From Palsa-506 sp050013415 (GTDB lineage Bacteria; Actinomycetota; Actinomycetes; Streptosporangiales; Streptosporangiaceae), in contig JBEKFH010000010.1 in assembly GCA_050013415.1 (NCBI GenBank), positions 1 to 32,821 on the forward strand: a DNA stretch of 32,821 bases. The letters run 5' to 3'. A program made the translations under genes and the position numbers. Below are positions 7,862 through 15,948 of the stretch, one piece after another. The stretch's first letter is position 1. Each line of letters starts with the position of its first letter. The notes below the pieces were generated by a model. The model was not told the DNA's origin and ran no database searches. It saw only the letters and a program-made list of their open reading frames with translations.

Positions 7862-8209
7862 CTAGGACATCAGCTTGCGCAGGCGCAGCAGGTCAAGCAG
7901 GTTGCCCTCGACCCTCAGGCGGCCGGTGAGCCATGCCCGGGCGAAGCTGCCCGGATCAGCGGCGACCGCCACGACGTCATCGCTCTTCGCCGTGAACCGG
8001 ATCTGGGCGGCGCCGTCCGCCGCGGTCTCCGGCCTGACCGGGTCGGCGCCATCCGGCCCGAGCCGGGTGCGGAACGTCACGCCCAGGTCAGTAACCTTGC
8101 AGCTCAGCGTGCGGTCCGCGAGGTGCGCGGCGCGATCCTCCGGCTTCATCTGCGAGATGCGGTCCACCAGGCCCGCCAGGGCCTCGCGGCATTCTTCCCC
8201 CGTCGCCAT
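7862..8209 (-). CDS. SCP2 sterol-binding domain protein
   Basis: 115 residues with the chosen ATG at 8209. The next ATG upstream (8212) is only two bases from the GAGG, while 8209 has about five. The sequence fits the SCP2 alpha/beta lipid-binding fold: an N-terminal helix, a strand run (RTLSCKVTDLGVTFRTRL), AQIRFTAKSDDVVAVAADPGSFARAWLTGRLRVEGNLLDLLRLRKLM. The closing G-L/R-x-xEGNLLDLLRLRKLM is characteristic. It would bind a hydrophobic ligand in the cytoplasm; the ligand is unknown. A gene of this type between the HAD phosphatase and tlyA occurs in other actinomycetes (recalled, not checked). It is convergent with the AbiEi-like gene with a 46-base gap that lacks a strong hairpin. Confidence 0.82.
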   Translation of the reverse strand: MATGEECREALAGLVDRISQMKPEDRAAHLADRTLSCKVTDLGVTFRTRLGPDGADPVRPETAADGAAQIRFTAKSDDVVAVAADPGSFARAWLTGRLRVEGNLLDLLRLRKLMS

Positions 8210-8361
8210 CATGGCCTCGCTTTCATGGTCATTGTCCCTCGGCGGGCTGTCCGGCCGCCGCGCGGGGCAGGTCAGGGCCGCGAGGTGCGCCATTTCGTCG
8301 TTTCCGGACGGTAGCGTTCCTGCAGGAAGCGGCGCACGCCGCGCGGGGAGCGTGATGGCTG

Positions 8362-8616
8362 ATGGACGACGAGCAGGCGAGCGAGCAGCGGCCTGCGACT
8401 GGCGACCTGCGGGTTGACGAAGCGCTGGCAGACCTCGATGAGCTGGCAGGGCTGCCGGTCACCGAGCACCCGCCGGTCTTCGAGCGGGTGCACGGTCGGC
8501 TGCGGGAGGTGCTCGGCGAGCTGGACACCGGGCCGGAGGCTGAGCTGAGCACCGGGCCGGGCGGCGGGCTGGGCACCGGGCCGGGCGGCGGCGCCGGCTC
8601 GCGGCCGGGCCGCTGA
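8362..8616 (+). CDS. Small conserved acidic protein upstream of tlyA
   Basis: 84 residues, no named family recognised. The conserved-looking core is VDEALADLDELAGLPVTEHPPVFERVHGRLREVLGELD, predicted as two helices. A Gly-rich tail follows, made of a degenerate STGPGGG repeat (about 8525-8600). Small proteins of this pattern precede tlyA in other actinomycetes (from memory), which supports it being real. A GGGGAG at 8345-8350 lies 11 bases before the ATG. It begins 17 bases upstream of tlyA's start once its stop is counted, so it is probably the first gene of the tlyA-nadK-recN operon. Confidence 0.7.
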   Translation: MDDEQASEQRPATGDLRVDEALADLDELAGLPVTEHPPVFERVHGRLREVLGELDTGPEAELSTGPGGGLGTGPGGGAGSRPGR

Positions 8617-8633
8617 GCGGCCGCGAGCGGCTG

Positions 8634-9434
8634 ATGGCGAGGAGGATGCGGCTGGACACCGAGCTTGTCCGCAGGGGACTGGCCCGGTCCCGCGAGCAGG
8701 CCGCCGACCTGATCACGGCGGGCCGCGTGGCGGTATCGGGGCACACGGCGGCCAAGCCGGCCACCCAGGTTGACCTGGACGCCGCGATCACCGTCCGCGA
8801 CCTGGCCGGGCAGCCGGACTACGCATCCCGCGGCGGCCGTAAGCTGGCCGGCGCGCTGATGGTCTTCGCTGACCTCGCGATCGCGGGCCGACGCTGCCTG
8901 GACGCCGGCGCGTCCACCGGCGGGTTCACCGACGTGCTGCTGCGGGCGGGGGCCGCGCACGTGGTAGCCGTCGATGTCGGATACGGCCAGCTGGCCTGGT
9001 CGCTACGCACCGACAGCAGAGTCACCGTGCTAGACCGTGTCAACGTGCGCCAGCTCATGCCCGCGCAGGTCGCCCCGGCGCCCGCGCTGGTGACCGCGGA
9101 CCTGTCGTTCATCTCGCTAACCCTGGTGCTGCCCGCGCTGGTGGCCGCGGCCGCGCCGGACGCCGACTTCGTGCTGCTGGTCAAGCCGCAGTTCGAGGTC
9201 GGCAAAGCCAAGGTGGGAGCCGGCGGGGTGGTACGTGACCCGGACCGGCGCGCGGCCGCCGTTGCGTCGGTGGCGGCTGCCGCGGCGGCTATTGGCCTGG
9301 GCGTTCGCGGGGTGACCGCCAGCCCGCTGCCCGGCCCGGCCGGGAACGTGGAGTACTTCCTGTGGCTGCACCGGGGCGGGGCGCCGCTTGACCCCCGGGC
9401 CCTTCGCCGCGCCGTCGAGGAAGGGCCCCAGTGA
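8634..9434 (+). CDS. tlyA: TlyA family rRNA (cytidine-2'-O)-methyltransferase
   Basis: 266 residues, the usual TlyA length. An S4 RNA-binding domain occupies about 6-60 (RLDTELVRRGLARSREQA, AGRVAVSG), then the Rossmann methyltransferase with the SAM motif CLDAGASTGGFTD (88-100) and DVGYGQLAW. Lys70, Asp156, Lys184 and Glu240 match the K-D-K-E tetrad of 2'-O-methyltransferases. In mycobacteria TlyA methylates C1409 of 16S and C1920 of 23S rRNA, and its loss gives capreomycin resistance; the same role is inferred here. A second in-frame ATG at codon 5 is an alternative start. The stop overlaps the nadK start by four bases (GTGA). Confidence 0.94.
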   Translation: MARRMRLDTELVRRGLARSREQAADLITAGRVAVSGHTAAKPATQVDLDAAITVRDLAGQPDYASRGGRKLAGALMVFADLAIAGRRCLDAGASTGGFTDVLLRAGAAHVVAVDVGYGQLAWSLRTDSRVTVLDRVNVRQLMPAQVAPAPALVTADLSFISLTLVLPALVAAAAPDADFVLLVKPQFEVGKAKVGAGGVVRDPDRRAAAVASVAAAAAAIGLGVRGVTASPLPGPAGNVEYFLWLHRGGAPLDPRALRRAVEEGPQ

Positions 9435-10552
9435 ACGCGCAGCGGGCGGTGCTGCTGGTTGCGCACACGGGCCGCCCGGCAGCCGTGCGCAGCGCGCGCT
9501 TGGTCGTGGACCGGCTGACCGCCGCGGGCCTGACGGTGCGCGTGCTCGCCGCGGAGGCGCCGGACCTGCGCTGCCCGGGCGCCAGCGAGGTGGCCGGCTC
9601 GGCAGACGCGGCGGCGGGCGCGGAGATGGTCATGGTGATCGGCGGTGACGGCACGCTGCTGCGGGCCGCCGAGCTGGCCAGGCCGGCCGGCGTGCCGCTC
9701 CTCGGCGTGAACCTCGGCCACGTCGGATTCCTCGCCGAGGCGGATCCGGAGGATCTGTCCGATACGGTTGACCGCGTGCTAGCCCGCCGCTACTCGGTAG
9801 AGCGGCGGATGACTATCGATGTCACCGTCCGGGCGAACGGCGACGTCACCGCCTCCACCTGGGCGCTGAATGAGGCCACCGTGGAGAAGGCCGCCAGGGA
9901 GCGGATGCTCGACGTGGTCACCGAGGTCGACGGCCGCCCGCTGTCCCGCTGGGGATGCGACGGCGTGGTGTTCGCGACCCCGACCGGATCAACGGCTTAC
10001 GCGTTCTCCGCCGGCGGGCCGGTGGTCTGGCCTGAGGTCGAGGCGCTGCTGCTGGTGCCGATCAGCGCCCATGCCCTGTTCGCACGGCCGATGGTCGTCT
10101 CGCCGCGGTCGGTTCTCGCCGTCGAGGTGATCGGCGGCACCGGCATGCGGCTGCACGGGTCCGCCGGGGACGGCCACGGGTCCGCCGGGGACGGCCACGG
10201 GTCCGCCGGGGACGGCCAAAGGGAGGCATCCGGCGCCGTTCTGTGGTGCGATGGGCGTCGTAGGGTCATCCTGCCGCCCGGTGCCCGGGTCGAGGTTCGG
10301 CGCGGGACCAGGCCGGTCCTGCTAGCCAGGCTCCGTGGCGCGGGCAGGCGAGATGCCGGGGCGGAGGTCGCGATGGCGGGCGGCACCAGTCCGGACCGCA
10401 CCACGGCAGACAGTGCCGAACTGGGCGCGCTGTTCACTGACCGGCTGGTCGCCAAGTTCGGCCTGCCGGTGGCCGGCTGGCGGGGTCAGGCTGACGCCCG
10501 GCACGCGGCGGCGGCCAGCCAGCGAGAGGAGGGTCCGGGCGGCGATGCTTGA
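9431..10552 (+). CDS. nadK: NAD kinase
   Basis: Phosphorylates NAD to NADP with ATP or polyphosphate. It starts at GTG overlapping the tlyA stop. Motifs: GGDGT (71-75), GVNLGHVGFLAE (92-103), the NE pair (147-148), GCDGVVFATPTGSTAYAFSAGGP (175-197) and the conserved end FTDRLVAKFGLPVAGWR (335-351). The length of 373 is well above the usual 290-320. The excess is a triple HGSAGDG repeat (242-262) in a surface loop and an Ala/Gly/Thr-rich stretch at about 303-330. It overlaps recN by eight bases (ATGCTTGA). Confidence 0.94.
   Translation: MNAQRAVLLVAHTGRPAAVRSARLVVDRLTAAGLTVRVLAAEAPDLRCPGASEVAGSADAAAGAEMVMVIGGDGTLLRAAELARPAGVPLLGVNLGHVGFLAEADPEDLSDTVDRVLARRYSVERRMTIDVTVRANGDVTASTWALNEATVEKAARERMLDVVTEVDGRPLSRWGCDGVVFATPTGSTAYAFSAGGPVVWPEVEALLLVPISAHALFARPMVVSPRSVLAVEVIGGTGMRLHGSAGDGHGSAGDGHGSAGDGQREASGAVLWCDGRRRVILPPGARVEVRRGTRPVLLARLRGAGRRDAGAEVAMAGGTSPDRTTADSAELGALFTDRLVAKFGLPVAGWRGQADARHAAAASQREEGPGGDA
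10154..10216 (+). repeat. 21-bp in-frame tandem repeat in nadK (HGSAGDG x3)
   Basis: Three essentially identical 21-bp units encode HGSAGDG. They sit between a beta strand and the DGRRRVILPPG segment of the NAD kinase C-terminal domain. Confidence 0.93.
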
Positions 10553-12620
10553 GGAAGTCCGTATTACCGGGCTCGGAGTGATCGACGACGCCGTCCTCGA
10601 GCTGTCCCCCGGTTTCAACGTCGTGACCGGCGAGACTGGCGCGGGCAAGACGATGGTCGTGTCTGGGCTCGGCCTGCTGTTCGGCGGCCGGGCCGAGCCG
10701 GCCAGGGTCCGGCCGGGCGCCGAGCGCGCGAGCGTGGAGGGCCGCCTGCGCGTCGAGCCGGACGGCGCCGTCGCGCGGCAGGTCATCGATGCGGGCGGCG
10801 ATCTCGATGACGATGGCGGCGTGCTGATCATCAGCCGCTCGGTGTCCGCCGAGGGACGGTCGCGAGCCTACGCGGGCGGCCGGGCGGTGCCGTTGTCGCT
10901 GCTGGCCTACCTGGCCGATGACCTGGTGGCGGTGCACGGCCAGGCCGACCAGCAGCAGCTGCTCAGGCCCGCGCGGCAGCGCGACGCACTTGACCGGTTC
11001 GCCGGGCCCGCGCATGCCGGGGTGCTCGCCGACTACCGGCGGGCTTACCAGCGGCACGAGGAAATCCGGGCGGAACTAGCCGGGCTGACCTCGCTCGCCC
11101 GCGACCGGGCGCGGGAGGCGGAGGACCTGCGCAGGGGCCTGGACGAGATCGAGCGGGCCGAGCCCGTCAGCGGCGAGGACGTCAAGCTGCTGGCCGAGGA
11201 GGAACGGCTATCGAACGCGGACGCGCTGCACTCGGCGGCCACCACGGCGCACGAGGCGCTGCTGGCCGACCCGTCCAGCGGGCAGTACGAGAGCGCCGAC
11301 GCGCTGACGCTGCTCGGCGGCGCGCGCCAGGCGCTGGAGGCAGCTGCCCGGCACGACGCCGTGCTCGCCGCACTGGCCGTCCGGCTGGCCGAGGCCGCCT
11401 ACCTCGTGTCGGATGTCGCCGCCGAGCTTGCCTCCTACGCGCAGGGGGTCGAGGCTGACCCCGGCCGGCTGGCGGTGGTACAGGACCGCCGGGCCGAGCT
11501 GGCGCGGCTGGTCCGCGCCTATGGCTCAGCCGGACAGCATCGGCCGGACGCCAGCCCCGGCCCGGACAGCGCCAGCCCCGCCACGGGCAGCGTCGGGGAC
11601 ACGGGCAGCGTCGGGGGCACGGGCAGCGTCGGCAGCCCGGACAGCGGCAGCCCCGCCACGGACAGCGGCAGCGGCCCGGACAGCGGCAGCCCTGCCACGG
11701 CCAGCGGAAGCAGCACGGACAGCGGAAGCAGCCCGGACAGCGGCGGCAGCGGCGAAAGCAGCGGCGTGGCGGCGGTCCTCGACTGGGCCAGGCGGGCGGC
11801 CGCCAGGCTGGCCGAGCTCGACGGCGATGACGACAGGATCACCGGCCTGGCGCAGCAGGAGGCGGCACTCGCCGCCGAGGTCGGGGAGCTGGCCGGCCGA
11901 CTCAGCGCGGGCCGGCGGGAGGCGGCCGCGAGGTTCGCGGCCGATGTCACCGCCGAGCTTTCCGCGCTGGCCATGCCGCATGCCGCGCTCACCGTCGCCG
12001 TGCTGCCGCTGGAGGAGCGCGGCCCGCGCGGGGCCGACGAGGTGGAGATCAGGCTCGCGGCGCACCCGGGCGCGCCCGCGCTGCCGCTGGGCCGGGGAGC
12101 CTCCGGCGGCGAGCTGTCCCGGGTCATGCTGGCCATCGAGGTCGTCTTCGCCGGCGCTGATCCCGTGCCGACGTTCGTCTTCGACGAGGTGGACGCCGGC
12201 GTGGGGGGGAAGGCCGCCGTCGAGGTCGGCCGCAGGCTAGCCCGGCTAGCCCGGCTCGCCCAGGTCATCGTGGTCACCCACCTGCCGCAGGTGGCCGCGT
12301 TCGCTGACAACCATCTCGCGGTGGCGAAGTCCGACGACGGCTCCGTCACCAGCAGCGGGGTCACCAGGCTCGACGATCCGGGCCGGGTCAGGGAGCTGTC
12401 GCGGATGCTGGCGGGCCTGGAGGACTCGGAGTTCGGCCGGGCGCACGCGGAGGAGCTGCTCGCCGCCGCGGCGGCGGAGCGCTACGACCCGGCGGCGCCG
12501 GCCGGGCCCGCGAGCCGCCAGCCCGGGCCCGCGAGCCGCCAGCCCGGGCCCGCGAGTCACCAGCCCGGGCCCGCGAGTCACCAGCCCGGGCCCGCGAGCC
12601 GCCCGGCGACCCAGCGGTAA
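10545..12620 (+). CDS. recN: DNA repair protein RecN
   Basis: SMC-like ATPase acting in double-strand break repair. The start MLEEVRITGLGVID at ATG 10545 overlaps the nadK stop and is the normal RecN N-terminus; a purine-rich GAGAGGAGGG lies at 10525-10534. Walker A GETGAGKT is at 29-36, AVHGQADQQQLL (about 128-139) is the Q-loop area, and a coiled-coil follows. The signature GASGGELSRVMLAIE and Walker B FVFDEVDAGVGGKAA are near the C-terminus, then VTHLPQVAAFAD. Length is 691, against about 550-590 normally. Two low-complexity inserts explain this: a Ser/Gly/Asp-rich stretch in the coiled-coil arm (about 328-405) and a GPASRQP repeat tail (about 653-691). No LexA-type box is visible nearby. 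Confidence 0.94.
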   Translation: MLEEVRITGLGVIDDAVLELSPGFNVVTGETGAGKTMVVSGLGLLFGGRAEPARVRPGAERASVEGRLRVEPDGAVARQVIDAGGDLDDDGGVLIISRSVSAEGRSRAYAGGRAVPLSLLAYLADDLVAVHGQADQQQLLRPARQRDALDRFAGPAHAGVLADYRRAYQRHEEIRAELAGLTSLARDRAREAEDLRRGLDEIERAEPVSGEDVKLLAEEERLSNADALHSAATTAHEALLADPSSGQYESADALTLLGGARQALEAAARHDAVLAALAVRLAEAAYLVSDVAAELASYAQGVEADPGRLAVVQDRRAELARLVRAYGSAGQHRPDASPGPDSASPATGSVGDTGSVGGTGSVGSPDSGSPATDSGSGPDSGSPATASGSSTDSGSSPDSGGSGESSGVAAVLDWARRAAARLAELDGDDDRITGLAQQEAALAAEVGELAGRLSAGRREAAARFAADVTAELSALAMPHAALTVAVLPLEERGPRGADEVEIRLAAHPGAPALPLGRGASGGELSRVMLAIEVVFAGADPVPTFVFDEVDAGVGGKAAVEVGRRLARLARLAQVIVVTHLPQVAAFADNHLAVAKSDDGSVTSSGVTRLDDPGRVRELSRMLAGLEDSEFGRAHAEELLAAAAAERYDPAAPAGPASRQPGPASRQPGPASHQPGPASHQPGPASRPATQR
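11530..11765 (+). repeat. Ser/Gly/Asp-rich degenerate repeat inside recN
   Basis: Irregular repeats of gacagcggcagc, acgggcagcgtc and related words encode TGSVGDTGSVGGTGSVGS, then ATDSGSGPDSGSPATASGS-like runs. It interrupts the RecN coiled-coil arm between VRAYGS and VLDWARRAAARLAEL. Confidence 0.9.
12503..12603 (+). repeat. 21-bp in-frame tandem repeat at the recN 3' end (GPASRQP/GPASHQP)
   Basis: About four and a half 21-bp units (core cagcccgggcccgcgag) encode GPASRQP twice and GPASHQP twice, then a partial copy. The stop follows shortly after, so the repeat forms a disordered C-terminal tail. Confidence 0.93.
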
Positions 12621-12701
12621 TGGCTCACCAGGGACGATAACGCCGCGCGACGGTTTCATCTGGCGTCCGTGGCTGCTGGGATCTGGCAAGATTACTGTGC
12701 G

Positions 12702-13895
12702 ATGAAGGCATGGTCTCGCAAACTACCCGGAATACGTCGGAGCAGGTCTCATGACCTGCCCGGCATATCGGCGACCGCCCGGCTGGACCACCGGACGAAG
12801 AACCTCACCAAGCGGCTCCAGCCCGGCGACATCGCGATCATCGATCATGCCGACCTGGACCGGGTGAGCGCGGAGGCCCTGATCAGGCGGCAGGCGGCCG
12901 CCGTGGTGAACGCCGCGCCCAGCATCAGCGGCCGCTACCCCAACCTCGGCCCGCAGCTGCTGGTCGAGGCAGGCGTGCCGCTCGTCGACGACGTCGGTCC
13001 CGATGTCTTCGACCGGGTGTCTGAGGGCCAGCAGGTCCGCCTAGACGGCGAGACGGTCTACCTGGGCGCCGAGATCGTCGCCAAGGGCACGCTGCAGGAC
13101 GGCGAGTCGGTGGCCGCGGCGATGGAGGAAGCGAGGGCGGGCCTGGCCGACCAGCTGAAGGCGTTCGCGGCCAACACGCTGGAGTACATCAGCCGCGATT
13201 CAGAGCTGCTCATTCACGGGATCGCGGTGCCCGAACTGCGGCTCAGCCTGGAGGGCAGGCATGCGCTCGTGGTGGCCCGCGGCTACCGGCACCGCGACGA
13301 CCTGCAGGCGCTGCGGGCCTACATCCGCGAGTTCAAGCCCGTCATGGTCGCCGTGGACGGCGGGGCGAACGCGCTAATGGACGCGGGGTACAAGCCGGAT
13401 CTGATCGTCGGTGACATGGACTCGGTGTCCGACAAGGCGCTCAAATGCGGCGCCGAGCTTGTCGTGCACGCATATCCGAACGGGGTCGCGCCCGGTCTCG
13501 CGCGCGTGCAGGACCTCGGCCTCGCCTCGGTGCTCTGCCCCGCCACGGGCACCAGCGAGGATCTCGCCGTGCTGCTCGCCGACGAGATGGGCGCCACCCT
13601 GATCGTGGCGGTCGGCATGCGGTTCTCGATGGCGGAGTTCCTCGATAAGGGCAGGGCCGGGATGGCGAGCGCGGTGCTGACCCGGATGCGGGTCGGCGAC
13701 AAGATCGTCGACGCCAAGGGCGTGAGCAGGCTCTACCGCAGCAGGATCTCCGGCTGGGCGCTCATCGTGCTGGTCCTGGCCGCCTCCGTGGCGCTGGTGG
13801 TCGCGCTGGCCTTCTCGACGGCCGGCCCGATCCTGTCCGGCTTCCTCGCCACGAAGTGGGACGATTTCATCTACCGGCTGACCGGATTGTTATAG
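12702..13895 (+). CDS. steA: SteA-like putative cytokinetic ring protein (TPK-like domain)
   Basis: 397 residues from ATG 12702 (MKAWSRKLPGIRR); the frame stays open 33 bases upstream. Signatures of the SteA family are TARLDHRTKNLTKRLQPGDIAIIDH, NAAPSISGRYPNLGPQLLVEAGVPLVDDVG, and a thiamine-pyrophosphokinase-like block VAVDGGANALMDAGYKPDLIVGDMDS (about 217-243). One C-terminal membrane helix lies at about 348-370 (WALIVLVLAASVALVVALAF). In corynebacteria SteA and SteB are described as division-site proteins that affect cell separation; that role is inferred here. An 80-base gap from recN suggests an internal promoter; TACTGT at 12693-12698 resembles a -10 box, weakly. It overlaps steB by one base (TAGTG). 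Confidence 0.88.
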   Translation: MKAWSRKLPGIRRSRSHDLPGISATARLDHRTKNLTKRLQPGDIAIIDHADLDRVSAEALIRRQAAAVVNAAPSISGRYPNLGPQLLVEAGVPLVDDVGPDVFDRVSEGQQVRLDGETVYLGAEIVAKGTLQDGESVAAAMEEARAGLADQLKAFAANTLEYISRDSELLIHGIAVPELRLSLEGRHALVVARGYRHRDDLQALRAYIREFKPVMVAVDGGANALMDAGYKPDLIVGDMDSVSDKALKCGAELVVHAYPNGVAPGLARVQDLGLASVLCPATGTSEDLAVLLADEMGATLIVAVGMRFSMAEFLDKGRAGMASAVLTRMRVGDKIVDAKGVSRLYRSRISGWALIVLVLAASVALVVALAFSTAGPILSGFLATKWDDFIYRLTGLL

Positions 13896-15034
13896 TGATC
13901 GATTTCCGTTATCACATCGTCTCCATCGTGGCCATTTTCCTTGCCCTGGCCATCGGGATCGTCTTCGGCTCCACCGAGCTGCGCGGCGTGACGCTGCGCG
14001 CACTGCAGCACGAGGCCAAGTCCCTGCACAACGAGCTCAACGCGACGAACTCGACGAACCGTGGCCTTGGCCAGCAGGTCAGCGAGGATCAGAGCTTCGC
14101 CACGGCCGCTGCACCGCTGCTGCTGGCGCACCTGCTCGAGGGGCAGAGCGTCGTGCTGGTCACCGCCCCCAACGCCGACCCGAAGGTGATCAGCGGCGTC
14201 ACGACCGCGGTGCTGCAGGCGGGCGGCACCGTGACCGGCCAGGTCTCCTTGCAGCAGCAGTTCTTCGACACCAGCGCGACCACCGAGGGCAGCCTGGCCA
14301 GCCTCGCGCAGAGCCTGGCCCCGCCCGGGACCATCGTGGCAGGCCAGAGCCCTCCGCAGGCTGATCCGCAGCTCACCGGCCAGGCCGAGGCCGCCCGGGT
14401 GCTCGCCGCCGCCATCGTCACGAGCGACGGCCCCGCGCTGCCGGCCGCGCAGGGCAAGGCCATCCTCGCCGGCTTCGCGCAGCAGGGCTTCCTGCAGCTC
14501 AGCAAGCCCGCTCTCGCGCCCGCCACGCTCGCCGTGGTGATCATCCCGATCACCCCGCCGGCGGCCGGTGACTCCGATCCTGCCAATGTCGCGCTGATCT
14601 CCGTCACTGCGACGCTGAACGCGGCCTGCCAGGGCGCTGTGCTGGCAGGGTCTTATCCTGGCTCCGGGGCTGGCAGCGCGATCGACGAGCTGGCTAGCGG
14701 AAACACCGGAATCGCGCTGTCCAGCGTGGACAATGCCAACTTCGAGACCGGCCAGATCATGGTCGTGCAGGCACTCGGCCAGCTACTCGCCGGCGGCAAG
14801 CCGGCCAGCTACGGCATCGCCCCCGGTACCGTCCCGAGCCCGGCGCCCACGCCGTCGCCTACCGTATCGCCAGTGCCGTCCAGCAGCGCCTCACCCGGCC
14901 AGCACAGCCTGGCAGCCGGGCATCGCGGGGCCGCCACGAGCAGTCCCGGGACCACCCAGAGCCCGGCCGCCAAGGCAAATCACAGCACGGTCGCCAAGGC
15001 ACAACACAGCCTGGCCGCCCGGGGAACGCGCTGA
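13895..15034 (+). CDS. steB: SteB / MctB-like copper transporter family protein
   Basis: 379 residues from GTG 13895, which overlaps the steA stop. The start gives MIDFRYHIVSIVAIFLALAIGIVFGSTEL, the typical family N-terminus with one membrane helix at about 6-26. A coiled-coil stretch (about 33-65) and an Ala/Gln-rich extracytoplasmic domain follow, then a Ser/Thr/Pro/His-rich disordered tail from about 315 (HSLAAGHRG, NHSTVAKAQHSLAA). The M. tuberculosis member Rv1698 is called MctB (mycobacterial copper transport protein B); the corynebacterial member is SteB, partner of SteA. The direct contact with steA favours the SteA-SteB pair. Whether it handles copper cannot be read from the sequence, though the tail has several His residues. 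Confidence 0.85.
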   Translation: MIDFRYHIVSIVAIFLALAIGIVFGSTELRGVTLRALQHEAKSLHNELNATNSTNRGLGQQVSEDQSFATAAAPLLLAHLLEGQSVVLVTAPNADPKVISGVTTAVLQAGGTVTGQVSLQQQFFDTSATTEGSLASLAQSLAPPGTIVAGQSPPQADPQLTGQAEAARVLAAAIVTSDGPALPAAQGKAILAGFAQQGFLQLSKPALAPATLAVVIIPITPPAAGDSDPANVALISVTATLNAACQGAVLAGSYPGSGAGSAIDELASGNTGIALSSVDNANFETGQIMVVQALGQLLAGGKPASYGIAPGTVPSPAPTPSPTVSPVPSSSASPGQHSLAAGHRGAATSSPGTTQSPAAKANHSTVAKAQHSLAARGTR

Positions 15035-15948
15035 TGCCGCGGCGCTCACGCAGCGGCCTGGCGGCTGCGGCGATCACCGGAGCCCTGGCGGGCGCGGTCG
15101 CCCGGGCCGGCTACGCCGGCCTGACCAGGCGCCCGCCGGGCGGGCCGGCTAGCTGGGCGCGGAAGAACCACCGCGGCGAGCCGGTCACCCTGCTCGAAGG
15201 GCCGGCGGTCGCCGCGGCCGCGGTGGGGGCGGCTGCGCTGGCGCCGGGGCTGACGGCGCGCGGCCGGACGGCGCTGGCCATCGCCGGGACCGGCGCGGCG
15301 GCCTTCGGCTGCTACGACGACCTGGCCGGCAGCGGCGCCCGGCGCGGCTTCCGCGGCCATCTCGGCGCGCTGGCCCACGGCGAGCTGACCAGTGGCGCGG
15401 TGAAGCTCGGCGGCATCGGGGCCAGCGGGGCGGCGGCGAGCCTGGTGCTCGGCGGCCCGCCGGCCGACATCGTGGTCAACGCCTGCCTGGCGGCCGGCGG
15501 CGCCAACCTGCTCAACCTGTTCGACCTGCGCCCCGGCCGGGCCATCAAGGTCACGCTGGCGGCAGCCGCCATGCTCGCGGCCGGCGGCCTGACGATCCGG
15601 CCGGGAACTTCCGCGGCACCGGCTCGCGCGGTGCCGGCTCGCGCGGTGCCTGCTCGCGCGGTGCCGGCGTGCGCAGCTGCCGCGCCCGCCGGCGCGGCCC
15701 TCGGCCTGCTCCCGGCCGATCTCGGTGAGCGCGCCATGCTGGGCGACACCGGGGCGAACGCCCTCGGCGCGCTGCTCGGCATGGCCACGGCGGCCACCCT
15801 GCCGCGGCCCGCCCGGCTGGCGGCGCTCGCCGCCATCCTCGCGCTCACCGCGGCGAGCGAGGTCGTGAGCTTCACCAGGGTCATCGAGCGGACCCCGGCG
15901 CTGCGCTGGCTGGACATGCTCGGCCGCCGCCCCGCCGCCGGCCAGTGA
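15034..15948 (+). CDS. MraY/WecA-like polyprenyl-phosphate sugar-phosphate transferase family protein
   Basis: 304 residues, hydrophobic, about eight to ten membrane segments. PNPT superfamily marks are visible in order: RKNHRGEPVTLLEG (43-56) in place of the KKxGTPTMGG-type motif, CYDDLAG (Asp95, Asp96), ANLLNLFDLRPGRAIK (157-172, matching the NxxNxxDG motif) and LGDTGAN (236-242). These proteins join a sugar phosphate from a UDP-sugar to undecaprenyl phosphate. FDLRPGRA lacks the usual FDGLDG, so the substrate may differ or the protein may have diverged. A PARAV repeat insert (about 196-212) lies in a loop. It starts inside the steB stop (TGATG) and ends inside the murJ-like start (GTGA). 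Confidence 0.8.
   Translation: MPRRSRSGLAAAAITGALAGAVARAGYAGLTRRPPGGPASWARKNHRGEPVTLLEGPAVAAAAVGAAALAPGLTARGRTALAIAGTGAAAFGCYDDLAGSGARRGFRGHLGALAHGELTSGAVKLGGIGASGAAASLVLGGPPADIVVNACLAAGGANLLNLFDLRPGRAIKVTLAAAAMLAAGGLTIRPGTSAAPARAVPARAVPARAVPACAAAAPAGAALGLLPADLGERAMLGDTGANALGALLGMATAATLPRPARLAALAAILALTAASEVVSFTRVIERTPALRWLDMLGRRPAAGQ
15617..15670 (+). repeat. 15-bp in-frame tandem repeat (PARAV x3)
   Basis: Unit ggctcgcgcggtgcc, three copies and a partial copy, encodes PARAVPARAVPARAVPA in a loop of the MraY-like protein. Confidence 0.9.

Noticed and set aside
7816..8293. AbiEii toxin partner next to the AbiEi-like gene
   Set aside because: The adjacent gene is a clear SCP2-domain protein on the opposite strand, not a nucleotidyltransferase.
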